From: Pseudonocardia broussonetiae | Lineage (GTDB): Bacteria; Actinomycetota; Actinomycetes; Mycobacteriales; Pseudonocardiaceae | DNA: 64,000 bases | Assembly (NCBI RefSeq): GCF_013155125.1 | Contig: NZ_CP053564.1 | Coordinates: forward strand, 1,681,501-1,745,500 | Direction of reading: 5' to 3' | In this document: one piece after another, positions 54,535-63,159 of the stretch | Numbering within the stretch: position 1 is the stretch's first letter | Layout of the letters: each line of letters opens with the position of its first letter | Notes under the pieces: generated by a model | What the model saw: the letters and a program-made list of their open reading frames with translations, nothing else | Databases searched by the model: none | Told to the model about the DNA's origin: nothing | Program-made: the position numbers and the translations under genes

Positions 54535-55941
54535 GTGCTCATCCACGACTCCCTGATCGACCTCGTCGGCGGCACCCCGCTCGTCCGGCTGGGCCGGCTC
54601 GCGGCCGGGCTCTCCGCGACCGTGCTGGTCAAGCCCGAGTACCTCAACCCGGGCGGGTCGGTGAAGGACCGCGCCGCCACCGCGATGGTGCTCGCCGCCG
54701 AGCGCGACGGGTCGCTGCGGCCCGGCGGCACGATCGTCGAGGCGTCGTCGGGGAACACCGGGATCGGGCTGGCGCAGGCCGCCGCCGTCCGCGGGTTCCG
54801 GATCGTCGTCGTGCTGCCCGAGACCGTCGCCGTCGAGAAGATGGACGTGCTGCGCGCCTACGGGGCCGAGGTCGTCACGACGCCTGCGAGCCTGCCGCGC
54901 GAGCACCCCGAGCACGTCAACCGGCTGGCCCAGCGGATCGCGGAGGAGACGCCCGGCGGCTGGTTCGCCGACCAGTACGACAACCCCGCCAACCCGGCGG
55001 TGCACCACGCGACGACCGGCCCGGAGATCTGGATGGCGACCGGCGGGCGGGTGACCCACCTCGTCGCCGGGATCGGCACCGGCGGCACGATCTCGGGCAC
55101 CGGGCGCTACCTCAAGGAGCAGGGGCCGGTCGAGGTCGTGGGCGCCGACCCCGCCACGTCGGTCTACCACGGCGGCGACGGCAGCCCCTTCTTCGTCGAG
55201 GCGGCCGGGCACTACCGCCACACCGCCACGGTGACCGACACCTGGCCGCGGTCCTACCACCGCGACGTCGTCGACCGGATCGAGGTGATCGGCGACCGCG
55301 AGTCGGTGCTGACGACCCGCCGCCTCGCCCGCGAGGAGGGACTGCTGGTGGGGGCGTCGTCCGGGCTGGCCGTGGCCGCGGCGCTGCGGGTGGCGCGCGG
55401 GCTCGGGCCCGAGCACGTCGTGGTGGCCGTGCTGCCCGACTCCGGCCGCACCTACCTGTCGAAGTACCACTCCGCCGACTGGCTGCGCCGCCTGGGCTTC
55501 CTCGACGACGACCGCCCCGGCCTGCTCGCCGACGCCACCGGCCCGGTGCACACCGTCACCACCGAGACCTCGCTCGCCGAGGCCGCCGCGCTGGCCGCGG
55601 GCCCGGCGCGCGACCAGCCGCTGGTCCCGGTGGTCCTGCCCGGCCGCGACCCCCGCTTCGCCACCGCCGTCTCCGAGCTCCTCGGTGTGCTCGACCGGGC
55701 CGTGCTCGACCGGGCCGTGCTCGACCCGGCCGTGCTCGCCCGCCGGGACCCGGCGACGCCGGTGGGCGAGGTGATGTGCGGCCCGCCCGCCTCGGTGGGC
55801 ACCGGCGACACGGCGGCCGAGGCCCTCGCCCGGCTCGACGCGGCGGGCGCCGACCACGCCGTGCTGCTGCGCGACGGCCGCCTGGCCGGCCTGGTGACCC
55901 GGGCGGAGCTGGCGGCGCGAGCGTTCTCTGCCGGTTTCTAG
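54535..55941 (+). CDS. cbs: Cystathionine beta-synthase
   Basis: Cbs condenses serine and homocysteine to cystathionine, the first step of reverse transsulfuration. The 468-residue PLP enzyme has the Schiff-base Lys44 in NPGGSVKDRAA, the substrate loop EASSGNTGIG, and the phosphate-binding GIGTGGTISGTGR. After about residue 325 a regulatory region with two weak CBS motifs follows, separated by a tandemly repeated linker (LDRAVLDRAVLDPAVL). The C-terminal CBS region distinguishes it from cysteine synthase CysK. Start GTG; no strong ribosome site seen. Confidence 0.92.
   Translation: MLIHDSLIDLVGGTPLVRLGRLAAGLSATVLVKPEYLNPGGSVKDRAATAMVLAAERDGSLRPGGTIVEASSGNTGIGLAQAAAVRGFRIVVVLPETVAVEKMDVLRAYGAEVVTTPASLPREHPEHVNRLAQRIAEETPGGWFADQYDNPANPAVHHATTGPEIWMATGGRVTHLVAGIGTGGTISGTGRYLKEQGPVEVVGADPATSVYHGGDGSPFFVEAAGHYRHTATVTDTWPRSYHRDVVDRIEVIGDRESVLTTRRLAREEGLLVGASSGLAVAAALRVARGLGPEHVVVAVLPDSGRTYLSKYHSADWLRRLGFLDDDRPGLLADATGPVHTVTTETSLAEAAALAAGPARDQPLVPVVLPGRDPRFATAVSELLGVLDRAVLDRAVLDPAVLARRDPATPVGEVMCGPPASVGTGDTAAEALARLDAAGADHAVLLRDGRLAGLVTRAELAARAFSAGF
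55687..55731 (+). repeat. In-frame 15-bp tandem repeat in the Cbs linker
   Basis: Three 15-base units (55687, 55702, 55717; the third differs by one base) encode the five-residue repeat VLDRA. They lie between the two CBS motifs in the regulatory part of cystathionine beta-synthase. A fourth partial unit follows. Confidence 0.9.
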
Positions 55942-56109
55942 GACATCACGTAGACACCGCGATGGAGGGGTAGCTCGCGCTCGAGGATCGTTGGGATCTC
56001 TCGGGCAGCTCCGTCACGACGACCGGAGGCCCGAGACCACCGTCAGCACGCGGGTCGACGTCCACGAGTACCTCGCCCAGTTGTAGTGCGGCACGTCGAA
56101 GACCACGTC

Positions 56110-57065
56110 GGGCTCCCGCGCGCGTTCCCGGCAGCCGCGCACGTTCCGAACTCGCGCGCGCTTCCGGGGGGCGCGCGGGAGCCGGTTCGGTGCGCGGGAG
56201 CCTGCTCGGCGTGCGGGAACCTCACCGGCGTGCGGGAACCTCATCGGCACGCGGCGGCACGAGGCGGCACGAGGCGGCGCCGATGGCCGCGGCGGTGGGG
56301 GTGGCCCGGCCGGATGGACCTGGAGCCCCGCCGCGTTGCGCCCACACGGAGCGCGGCCCTGCAGCCACCGGTTCGCGCGCGCCGCGGACGTGTCCCGCGC
56401 GCGTACCCGGTTGCCGCGCGCCTTTCATGCTCCCGCGCGCTCCCGGGGCCGCGCGGGAGCCGGTTCGGTGCGCGGGAACCCCAACGGCGCGCGGGAACCG
56501 TCGGCGGTGGGCGGCGGCGCGAAGGGCCGCGGTGCGAAGGCCTCGGCGGCGAGGGCGGCTTGGCCGAGCGGGGGCCTGGAGCCCCGCCGCGTCGAGCACA
56601 CCTGTGGCCGCTCCTCAGCCACCGGTCCGCGCGCGCCGCGGGCGTGTCCCGCGCGCGTTCCCGGTTGCCGCGCGCGTTTCCCGCTCCCGCGTGCCTCCGG
56701 GGCCGCGCGGGACCCGGTTCGACGCGCGGGATCCGGTTCGGCGCGGGATCTGGTTCGGTGCGCGGGAACCGTGGCGGCGCGCGGCGGCTCCGAGGGGCCG
56801 CGAGCGCGGAGGGCCGCGGCGGCGAGGGTGGCCCGGTCGAGCGGGCACCTGGAGCCCGCCGCCTCGAGCACACCTGTGGCGGCTCTTCGGCCAGCGGTCC
56901 GCGCACGCCGCGGGCACTCCCGCGCGCGTTCCCGGCTGCCGCGCGCGTTTCCCGCTCCCGCGTGCCCCCGGGGCCGCGCGGGACCCGGTTCGACGCGCGG
57001 GATCCGGTTCGGCGCGGGAGCCGGTTCGGTGCGCGGGAACCCAACGGCGCGCGGGACCTGGTCCA
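56110..57065. repeat. About four imperfect 250-280 bp tandem repeats, noncoding
   Basis: The 1,242-base gap between cbs and the LLM gene (55942-57183) holds about four related blocks. The anchor GCGCGTTCCCGG-type sequence occurs near 56119, 56398, 56651 and 56931. A second anchor, CCTGGAGCCC, occurs at 56319, 56575 and 56848. Each block has GTTCCCG/TTTCCCGCTCCCG motifs in one orientation and GCGCGGGAACC or GCGGGATCCGG motifs in the other, so arms can pair. Long open frames on both strands read as Arg/Ala/Pro-rich sequence without recognisable domains; I do not call a gene. The first 170 bases show nothing. Confidence 0.8.
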
Positions 57066-57117
57066 GCACGCGGCAACCGCCGCGAACGACCGACCACCCG
57101 TCCAGCAACGAGGTGTG

Positions 57118-57167
57118 CCGCTCGCGGAGCGCGGTCCGCGGGGGGACGGGCCGCGCTCCGCGAGCGG
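57118..57167 (-). terminator. Terminator hairpin after the LLM oxidoreductase gene
   Basis: A perfect 17-bp inverted repeat (57118-57134 with 57151-57167) with a 16-base loop lies 17 bases after the stop codon of the minus-strand LLM gene. It separates that operon from the repeat region. Confidence 0.75.
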
Positions 57168-57183
57168 GTACTGCGAGAGTGGT

Positions 57184-58185
57184 CTAGCTGGCGTCGACCT
57201 TCGGCATGATGTCGTTCTTGATCCGCTTCAGGTCGTCGAGCGTCTTCGACACCGGCACGTCCGCGAACGGCGGCCAGATCAACGGCATCGTCAACCCCGC
57301 CTCCTTGTACGACTTGAGCCGGTCGGTGATCTGCCCCTCCGACCCCACCATCAAGTTCGTCACCTTCCCCGCCGGCGACTGGTCCACATCCACATCCGTG
57401 ATCACCGTCCACAACATCGAACAGATGTCCAGATCATCCACCGACCGCGGCGTGTCCAACTCATCGAGCTCCCGCTGGATCGACCCCCGCCAGTTCCGGA
57501 TGTCCTCCGGCGAGTCCTGGATCCCGATCCACCCCGACAACCCGTACTTCGCGATCCGCGCCGCCGACCGCTTCGGATCCTTCAACCCCGAGAAGTAAAT
57601 CGGCGGACCCGGCTGCTGCACCGGCTTCGCCCCGAAACCACACGACTCGAAATCCGCGAACTCCCCGTGGTACTCGAACAGCTCGTTGCCCCAGATCCCC
57701 TGCATGATCTCGATCGTCTCCCGCACGTGCTTGTGCCGCTTGGGGAAGATGTGCGCCGCACTCGCCGCCGCGAACTCCTCGGGCATCCACCCCGACCCCA
57801 CACCCACGTTCAGGCGACCGTTGGACAGGTGGTCGATCGTGGCCAGCTCCGCCGCCAACACCCCCGGCGACCGGTACGGGGTATCGATGATGCTCATCCC
57901 GATCCGCACCTTCGACGTCTTCGCCGCCAACCACGGGATCAACGGCATCCCCTGGAACCACTCCCCCCGCGCCGACACCGGCAGCGCCTTGGGCAGGCCC
58001 TCCATCATCCCGAACGAGTACTGCAGCTCCTGACGGTCCGAGGACTCCGGCACCACGATCCGGTCCAGCGTCCACACCGAGTCGAAGTCCAGCTCCTCGG
58101 CCAGCTCGGTGAGGTCCTCCAACTCCTTCACCGTCACCTTGTCGCGGAAGTTGGGCAGGTAGAGAGCGAGCTTCATGGCCGTCAT
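57184..58185 (-). CDS. LLM-class F420-dependent oxidoreductase
   Basis: This 333-residue luciferase-like TIM-barrel protein has ELAEELDFDSVWTLDRIVVP (residues 27-46), VRIGMSIIDTPYRSPGVLAAELATIDHLSNGRLNVGVGSGW-type order and IYFSGLKDPKRSAARIAKYGLSG. Actinobacterial members use F420 and oxidise or reduce alcohols, sugars or xenobiotics. Its ATG at 58185 overlaps the stop of the SDR gene (ATGA); a second ATG is three codons on. Codon use favours G-ending triplets (GTG, GGG, TTG), unlike the C-ending preference of its neighbours, which hints at separate ancestry. Confidence 0.9.
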   Translation of the reverse strand: MTAMKLALYLPNFRDKVTVKELEDLTELAEELDFDSVWTLDRIVVPESSDRQELQYSFGMMEGLPKALPVSARGEWFQGMPLIPWLAAKTSKVRIGMSIIDTPYRSPGVLAAELATIDHLSNGRLNVGVGSGWMPEEFAAASAAHIFPKRHKHVRETIEIMQGIWGNELFEYHGEFADFESCGFGAKPVQQPGPPIYFSGLKDPKRSAARIAKYGLSGWIGIQDSPEDIRNWRGSIQRELDELDTPRSVDDLDICSMLWTVITDVDVDQSPAGKVTNLMVGSEGQITDRLKSYKEAGLTMPLIWPPFADVPVSKTLDDLKRIKNDIMPKVDAS

Positions 58186-58958
58186 GCCGCCGTGATCCCG
58201 CCGTCGATCACGAGCTCGGAGCCCGTGACCCAGGGCGACTCGTCGGAGGCGAGGTAGAGCACGCCCCAGGCGATGTCCATCGGCTCGCCGGGGCGGCCGA
58301 GGGGGTGGACCTGCGAGAGCGCGTCGAAGAAGGCGTCGCGGTCACCGGTGTTGTCGCCGAGGTGCTGCACCATCGGCGTCCACGTGTAGCTGGGGTGCAC
58401 CGAGTTGATGCGGATGCCGTAGCCCTGCTTGGCGACGTGCAGCGCCGCGGACTTCGTGAACAGCCGCACCGCGCCCTTCGACGCGTTGTACGCGGCGAGG
58501 TTGTCGATGCCGACGAGGCCGGCGATCGAGGAGATGTTGACGATCGAGCCGCCCCGCGGGTCCTGCGCCTTCATGACGCGGATCGCCTCGCGGGTGCCGA
58601 GGAAGACGGCCTCGCTGTTGATGGCGTTGACGTGCCGCCAGCCCTCGAGGGTGGTGTCCTCGACGTTCGCGTCGAGGACGATGCCGGCGTTGTTGACGAC
58701 GATGTCGAGGCGGCCGTGCTCGGCGACGATCGCGCCGGTGATCTCGGCCCAGGCGCCCTCGTCGGTGACGTCCTGGTGGACGTAGCTCGCGGTGCCGCCG
58801 TTCGCGGTGATGTCCTTGGCGAGCGTCTCGCCCTCGGAGTCGAGGACGTCGGTGAGGACCACCGTCGCACCCTCCTGGGCCATCAGGCGACCCGTCGCCT
58901 CACCCAGTCCGCGTGCGCCGCCGGTGATCAGGGCGACCTTGCCCTCAACTCGTCCCAC
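58182..58958 (-). CDS. Short-chain dehydrogenase/reductase
   Basis: This 258-residue classical SDR has GGARGLGEATGRLMAQEGA for cofactor binding (with an acidic residue in LTDVLD, so NAD is likely), VVNNAGIV, and the catalytic Tyr/Lys in AAYNASKGAVRLF. It resembles cyclopentanol or 3-alpha/20-beta-hydroxysteroid dehydrogenases. The GTG at 58958 has GGAGG upstream; the frame to 59000 adds 14 unlikely residues. It is coupled to the LLM oxidoreductase gene, so the two may act on one alcohol or ketone substrate. Confidence 0.9.
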   Translation of the reverse strand: MGRVEGKVALITGGARGLGEATGRLMAQEGATVVLTDVLDSEGETLAKDITANGGTASYVHQDVTDEGAWAEITGAIVAEHGRLDIVVNNAGIVLDANVEDTTLEGWRHVNAINSEAVFLGTREAIRVMKAQDPRGGSIVNISSIAGLVGIDNLAAYNASKGAVRLFTKSAALHVAKQGYGIRINSVHPSYTWTPMVQHLGDNTGDRDAFFDALSQVHPLGRPGEPMDIAWGVLYLASDESPWVTGSELVIDGGITAA

Positions 58959-59116
58959 TGCAGTCCTCCGTCGATCTGGTGCGGGTGTGGTGTGCGCCAC
59001 GCTAGGAGCGGGTACCGGGGCCGAGAAGCGCTCGCGGCACCACCCGCGACTGGTGCATCCGCACCATCTCCCGGGCCCGTCCGAGCCCCTACCGTGCTGC
59101 GGGGAGGTGCCGGGGG

Positions 59117-59509
59117 ATGGATGTGATCGCGGTCGACGACGACGCCGCCGGCCTGGAGCTGCTGCGGATGGTCCTCGAGTCCGCCGGGCACCGGGTGCGC
59201 ACGAGCGCGGACGTCGCGGGCGGCCTGCGGCTGCTCGCCGAGGGCCCGGTGCCCGCGGCGGTGGTCACCGACCTCCTCATGGGCGTCGACCGCGACGGCG
59301 GCTACCGGTTGATCAGCCGGATCCGCGCCGACCCCGCGCACGACGCGGTCGCCCTCGTCGCGCTGACCGGCGTGACCAGCGCCGACGACCTGGTGCGCGC
59401 CCGGGCCGCCGGCGCCGACGCCTGCCTGTCCAAACCGATCGACGTCGCGGAGTTCCTGGCCGTCCTGCTGCGGGTCAGCGCGGAGCGGGTGCGGGCAGCT
59501 GCCGGCTGA
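59117..59509 (+). CDS. Single-domain response regulator (receiver only)
   Basis: This 130-residue protein is one receiver domain: acidic pair in AVDDDAAG (residues 5-12), phospho-acceptor Asp52 in VVTDLLMGVD, conserved Thr in ALTGVTSADD and Lys in CLSKPIDVAEFL. It has no output domain and may act as a phosphate shuttle or sink. Its 3' end overlaps the convergent hybrid kinase gene by 35 bases, which makes it the likely partner. GGGAGGTGCCGGGGG lies upstream of the ATG. Confidence 0.88.
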   Translation: MDVIAVDDDAAGLELLRMVLESAGHRVRTSADVAGGLRLLAEGPVPAAVVTDLLMGVDRDGGYRLISRIRADPAHDAVALVALTGVTSADDLVRARAAGADACLSKPIDVAEFLAVLLRVSAERVRAAAG

Positions 59510-62420
59510 TCGCCGCGAGCACCTCGTCGATGACCAGCGGCTTGCCGAGGACCGGCACGGACTCCATCCCGGGCGGTGCGGTGCGCCCCCCGGCCGTGAC
59601 GACGACCGCGGGCGGCACCCCGAGCCCCCGCTCGGCGAGTTCGCGCACGAGGTCCCAGCCGTTGCCGTCGGGCAGCTCGACGTCGATCACGAGCAGGTCG
59701 ACCGGGTGCTCGACGAGCAGGGACCGCGCCTCCGCACACGTCCGGGCCAGCCCGAGCGACACCGCGGGCCACCGCGACAGCGCCGACGCCAGCAGCTGCC
59801 GGCTCGCCCCGTCGTCCTCGAGGTAGAGGACCCGCCCGCGCGGCGCGTGCACCGGGGCGCCGCCCTCGGGACCGTCGACGTCGGCGCCTCCCGGCGGGCA
59901 CGGGGCCAGCTCCACGCGGAACGTGCTGCCGGCCCCGACGACGCTCTCCACGGCCAGCCGGCCGCCCATCGCGGCGGTCAGCCGCTGCGACAGCGCCAGG
60001 CCCAGGCCCGAGCCCTCGGCGCCGGTGTCGCTGGCGCGGTGGAAGGGGGTGAAGAGCCGGTCGAGGTGGTCGGGCCCGATGCCCGGTCCGGTGTCGGTCA
60101 CCCGCACCGCCCCCCGCTCGACGCCGACGGTCACCCGGCCGCCCGCCGGGGTGAACTTGATGGCGTTGCCCAGCAGGTTGAGCAGCACCTGCAGGAGCCG
60201 CTGCCGGTCGGCCCGGACCCACTGCGCCGGCCCGTCACCGGGGCCGCTGAGCACGACGCCCCGCTCCACGGCCAGCCCGGTGACGATCTCCAGCGCCTCC
60301 CCCACGACCCCAGACAGGGCGACGGGCTCCGCGGCGAGCCGCAGCTGGCCGGTCTCCGCGCCCGTCAGGTCGATCAGGTCGTCGATCAGCCGGAGCAGGT
60401 GGCGTCCGGCGCCGAGGATGTGGCCGACGCCGTCGCGCTGCTGCTGCTCGGTCAGCGCGGCCGCGCCGAGCAGCTGCGCGAACCCGATGACGGCGTTGAG
60501 CGGCGTGCGCAGCTCGTGGCTGACGAGCGCGAGCAGGTCGCTCTTCGCGTGGTTGGCCGCCTCGGCGACGGCCCGCTCGCGGCGGGCCTGCGCCACCCGC
60601 CTGCGCTCGGTCAGGTCGTACAGCTCGAGGCAGAACAGCCGCGGTCCGCCGTCGTGGCCGCGCACGAGCGAGCCGCCCAGCGCCGCCCACAGCGGCTCCT
60701 CGCGGCCGGCGACCCAGAGTCGCACCTCGGCCGGAGGGAGCCGGTCGGCGACGACGGCGGAGACCGCGCCCGACATCGGGTCGAGCACCTCCGCCATCGC
60801 CCGCTCGATCGCCCGCGCGTCCTCGGCGTCGACGACGTCGACCAGCCGCAGCCCGGTGACCCGGCGGCCGGCCATGGCCGTGAGCGCGGCGTTCGCCTGC
60901 TGGATGCGGCCCCCGGGATCGACGAGGGCGATCCCCAGGCCGGCGGTCTCGAACGTGCTGCGGAACCGCGCCTCGCTCTCGACGAGCTGCTCGTGCAGCT
61001 CCGCGGTGCCGATCGCGACGGCGGCCACGTGGGTCAGCCGCTGCACGAGCTCGGTCGCCGCGGCGTCGGGCGTCCAGCTGGTGGCGTGGTAGACCGCGAA
61101 CGTGCCCAGGACGATCCCCCGGTCGACGTCCAGGATCGGCGTCGACCAGCACGAGCGGAGCCCGTGGCGCAGCGCGACGGTGCGGTAGTCGGCCCACCGC
61201 GCGTCGGTGTCGATGTCGGCGGCGATCACCTCGCTGCGCGTGAAGGCCGCCGTGCCGCAGGAGCCCGCGAACGGTCCGATCCGCACGCCGTCGATCTCCG
61301 CGCGGTAGGGCTGCGGGAGGCGCTCGCCCGCGCCGTGCAGCAGCGTGCCGGCGGTCTGGTCGAGCAGCAGGATCGAGCAGACGCTGCCCGGCAGGCGCTG
61401 CTCCATCGCCGCGACGAGCGCGTCGAGGCTGTGGGCGAGCGGGTCGCGGCGCGCGATGCCCTCGAGGATCCGCACGACCGACCAGTCGGCCTCCGCGACC
61501 GGGGAGACCAGCGGCGCCCCCGCCGGCACCGGCCGGGGCGGGGCGGCGGGCAGCCGGAGCCGGACGCGCGTGCCCGGCCCGGGCTCGACCGTCAGGCTCC
61601 CGCCGTGGTCGACGGCGAACTCCGCGGCCTCGGTCAGGCCGAGCCCGTCGCCGGGGACCTCCCACCCGGTCGTGAACGGGCGCAGCGCGGCTCCGGCGTC
61701 CCAGCCCGCCGGCAGCCCGTGCCCGTCGTCGGTGACGGTGACCTCCACGGCGTCCGGCTCCTGCCGCACCCGGACCTCGATGGCCGCGCTGCCCGCCCGC
61801 CGGGCGTTGCCCAGCACGCTGGTCATCGCCCGCGCGAACCGCACGCGGTCGACCAGCACGTGCGCGGCCCGCGGCCCGACCACGCGGACGGTGGGCACCA
61901 CGTCGCCCGACCGCGCGACCCGGCACAGCGAGCGCAGCACCGGGACGACGTCGAGGGGCTCCAGCGGCCCGCTGCCGGACCGCGCCGCCCGCCCGGCGCG
62001 CCACGCGAGCTCGGCCCCCTGGGCGGCGAGGGACTGCAGCTGCCGCGACCGCGCGGGCGCCTCGGCGGCGAGCAGCTGCGCGGCCATCGCGACGGCGGAG
62101 GCGTTGCCCGCGATCTCGTGGGCCGCGCGCCTGGTCTCCTCCCGCTGCACCGCGGCCCGGCCGGCCAGCACCCGGGCGGCGGAGCAGGCTGCGGCGAGGA
62201 GCTCCGGCGACGGCTCCTCCCCGTCGACGCAGGGCAGCACGACGTCGGCCCCGGCCAGCTGCGCCGCGACCGTCTCCTCCGGGCAGCTCGACCGGGCCAG
62301 CGCGACGATGGCACGATCGGGCGACGATCGGCGCAGCGATGCGACCTCGGCGGCGCGGACGACCCGGACCTCGTGCGGATCGACGCCGACGACGCCGTCG
62401 GGCCGGAGGACCTCATGCAT
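59475..62420 (-). CDS. Hybrid sensor histidine kinase with two kinase-like cores
   Basis: This 981-residue soluble protein reads: receiver-like region without clear Asp site (1-90); a first kinase-like core with AHEIAGNASAVAMAAQLLA (His101) and an ATPase domain (about 160-300, VTDDGHGLPAGW, PGDGLGLTEA); GAF (310-475); PAS (480-600); a canonical HisKA with SHELRTPLNAVIGFAQLL (His635) and HATPase (720-830, NLLGNAIKFTP, DTGPGIG, GSGLGLALS); and a C-terminal receiver (860-975, phospho-acceptor Asp913 in VIDVELPDGNGW). No membrane segment is seen, so the signal is cytoplasmic. It is divergent from a NarL-type regulator gene. Confidence 0.9.
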   Translation of the reverse strand: MHEVLRPDGVVGVDPHEVRVVRAAEVASLRRSSPDRAIVALARSSCPEETVAAQLAGADVVLPCVDGEEPSPELLAAACSAARVLAGRAAVQREETRRAAHEIAGNASAVAMAAQLLAAEAPARSRQLQSLAAQGAELAWRAGRAARSGSGPLEPLDVVPVLRSLCRVARSGDVVPTVRVVGPRAAHVLVDRVRFARAMTSVLGNARRAGSAAIEVRVRQEPDAVEVTVTDDGHGLPAGWDAGAALRPFTTGWEVPGDGLGLTEAAEFAVDHGGSLTVEPGPGTRVRLRLPAAPPRPVPAGAPLVSPVAEADWSVVRILEGIARRDPLAHSLDALVAAMEQRLPGSVCSILLLDQTAGTLLHGAGERLPQPYRAEIDGVRIGPFAGSCGTAAFTRSEVIAADIDTDARWADYRTVALRHGLRSCWSTPILDVDRGIVLGTFAVYHATSWTPDAAATELVQRLTHVAAVAIGTAELHEQLVESEARFRSTFETAGLGIALVDPGGRIQQANAALTAMAGRRVTGLRLVDVVDAEDARAIERAMAEVLDPMSGAVSAVVADRLPPAEVRLWVAGREEPLWAALGGSLVRGHDGGPRLFCLELYDLTERRRVAQARRERAVAEAANHAKSDLLALVSHELRTPLNAVIGFAQLLGAAALTEQQQRDGVGHILGAGRHLLRLIDDLIDLTGAETGQLRLAAEPVALSGVVGEALEIVTGLAVERGVVLSGPGDGPAQWVRADRQRLLQVLLNLLGNAIKFTPAGGRVTVGVERGAVRVTDTGPGIGPDHLDRLFTPFHRASDTGAEGSGLGLALSQRLTAAMGGRLAVESVVGAGSTFRVELAPCPPGGADVDGPEGGAPVHAPRGRVLYLEDDGASRQLLASALSRWPAVSLGLARTCAEARSLLVEHPVDLLVIDVELPDGNGWDLVRELAERGLGVPPAVVVTAGGRTAPPGMESVPVLGKPLVIDEVLAAISRQLPAPAPR

Positions 62421-62465
62421 GGCGTTCCACCTCGTAGCGGGACCCGCAGCGCGCCGGAGCCGGTG

Positions 62466-63155
62466 GTGACCGCGCCGGCCGTCGCGGCGACCGTAACACC
62501 GGGACGCGCGCCCACCGTGCTGCTCGTGGACGATCACCAGATCTTCGGTGAGTTGCTCGGGGAGGCCCTCGCGGCGAACGGGATGGACGTCGTCGGCCTG
62601 TGCGGCACCGTCGCCGAGGCCCTCGACGCGATCGCCGCGGCGCCGCCCGACGTCGTCGTCCTCGACCACAACCTGCCGTCGGGGACCGGGGCCGGTGGGG
62701 TCGCGGCGGTGAAGCGGCTCGCGCCACGGACGCGCGTGCTCATGCTGACCGCCGCCGAGCAGCGCGGCGTCCTGCAGGAGGCGATGGACGCGGGCTGCGA
62801 CGGCTTCGTGACCAAGCGGCACAGCGTGGCCACGGTGATCGCCGCGGTCGAGGCCGTGCTGCGCGGCGAGACCCCGATCTCGCCGGACGTCGCCGGGGGT
62901 CTCGTCGGCCGCCGCGCGACGACGGTCGGCGGCGACCTGACCCGCCGCGAGGCCGACGTCCTGCACCTCATCGGCGCCGGCCTGGCCAACCAGGACATCG
63001 CCGACGAGCTGCGGATCAGCGTCAACACCGTCCGCAACCACGTGCAGCGGGTGCTGACCAAGCTCGACGCCCACTCGAAGCTCGAAGCGGTCGCGATCGC
63101 GGCCCGCAACGGCCTGCTCGGGTCCGACCGGGAGCGCACCGACCGCTCCCCGTGA
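62466..63155 (+). CDS. NarL/LuxR-type response regulator
   Basis: This 229-residue regulator has a receiver domain (acidic pair Asp22/Asp23 in LLVDDHQIFGE, phospho-acceptor Asp67 in VVVLDHNLPSG, Lys in DGFVTKRHSV) and a C-terminal LuxR helix-turn-helix (TRREADVLHLIGAGLANQDI, SVNTVRNHVQRVLTKL). GGAG lies six bases before the GTG at 62466; an ATG at 62415 is in frame but would overlap the start of the divergent kinase gene. It is the natural output partner of the kinase. Confidence 0.92.
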   Translation: MTAPAVAATVTPGRAPTVLLVDDHQIFGELLGEALAANGMDVVGLCGTVAEALDAIAAAPPDVVVLDHNLPSGTGAGGVAAVKRLAPRTRVLMLTAAEQRGVLQEAMDAGCDGFVTKRHSVATVIAAVEAVLRGETPISPDVAGGLVGRRATTVGGDLTRREADVLHLIGAGLANQDIADELRISVNTVRNHVQRVLTKLDAHSKLEAVAIAARNGLLGSDRERTDRSP

Positions 63156-63159
63156 GGGG

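Noticed and set aside
56190..57209. Open frames of 230-340 codons on both strands across the repeat block.
   Set aside because: They are Arg/Ala/Pro-rich translations of repeats in several frames at once, with no ribosome site or recognisable domain.
59706..62465. Long plus-strand open frame opposite the hybrid kinase, continuous with the NarL-type gene.
   Set aside because: Composition is low complexity (Arg/Gln/Asp/Gly) and it mirrors the kinase codons; only the part from 62466 is a real protein.
62415..62465. ATG at 62415 as start of the NarL-type regulator.
   Set aside because: It overlaps the start of the divergent kinase gene and lacks a ribosome site; GTG at 62466 has GGAG at the right distance.
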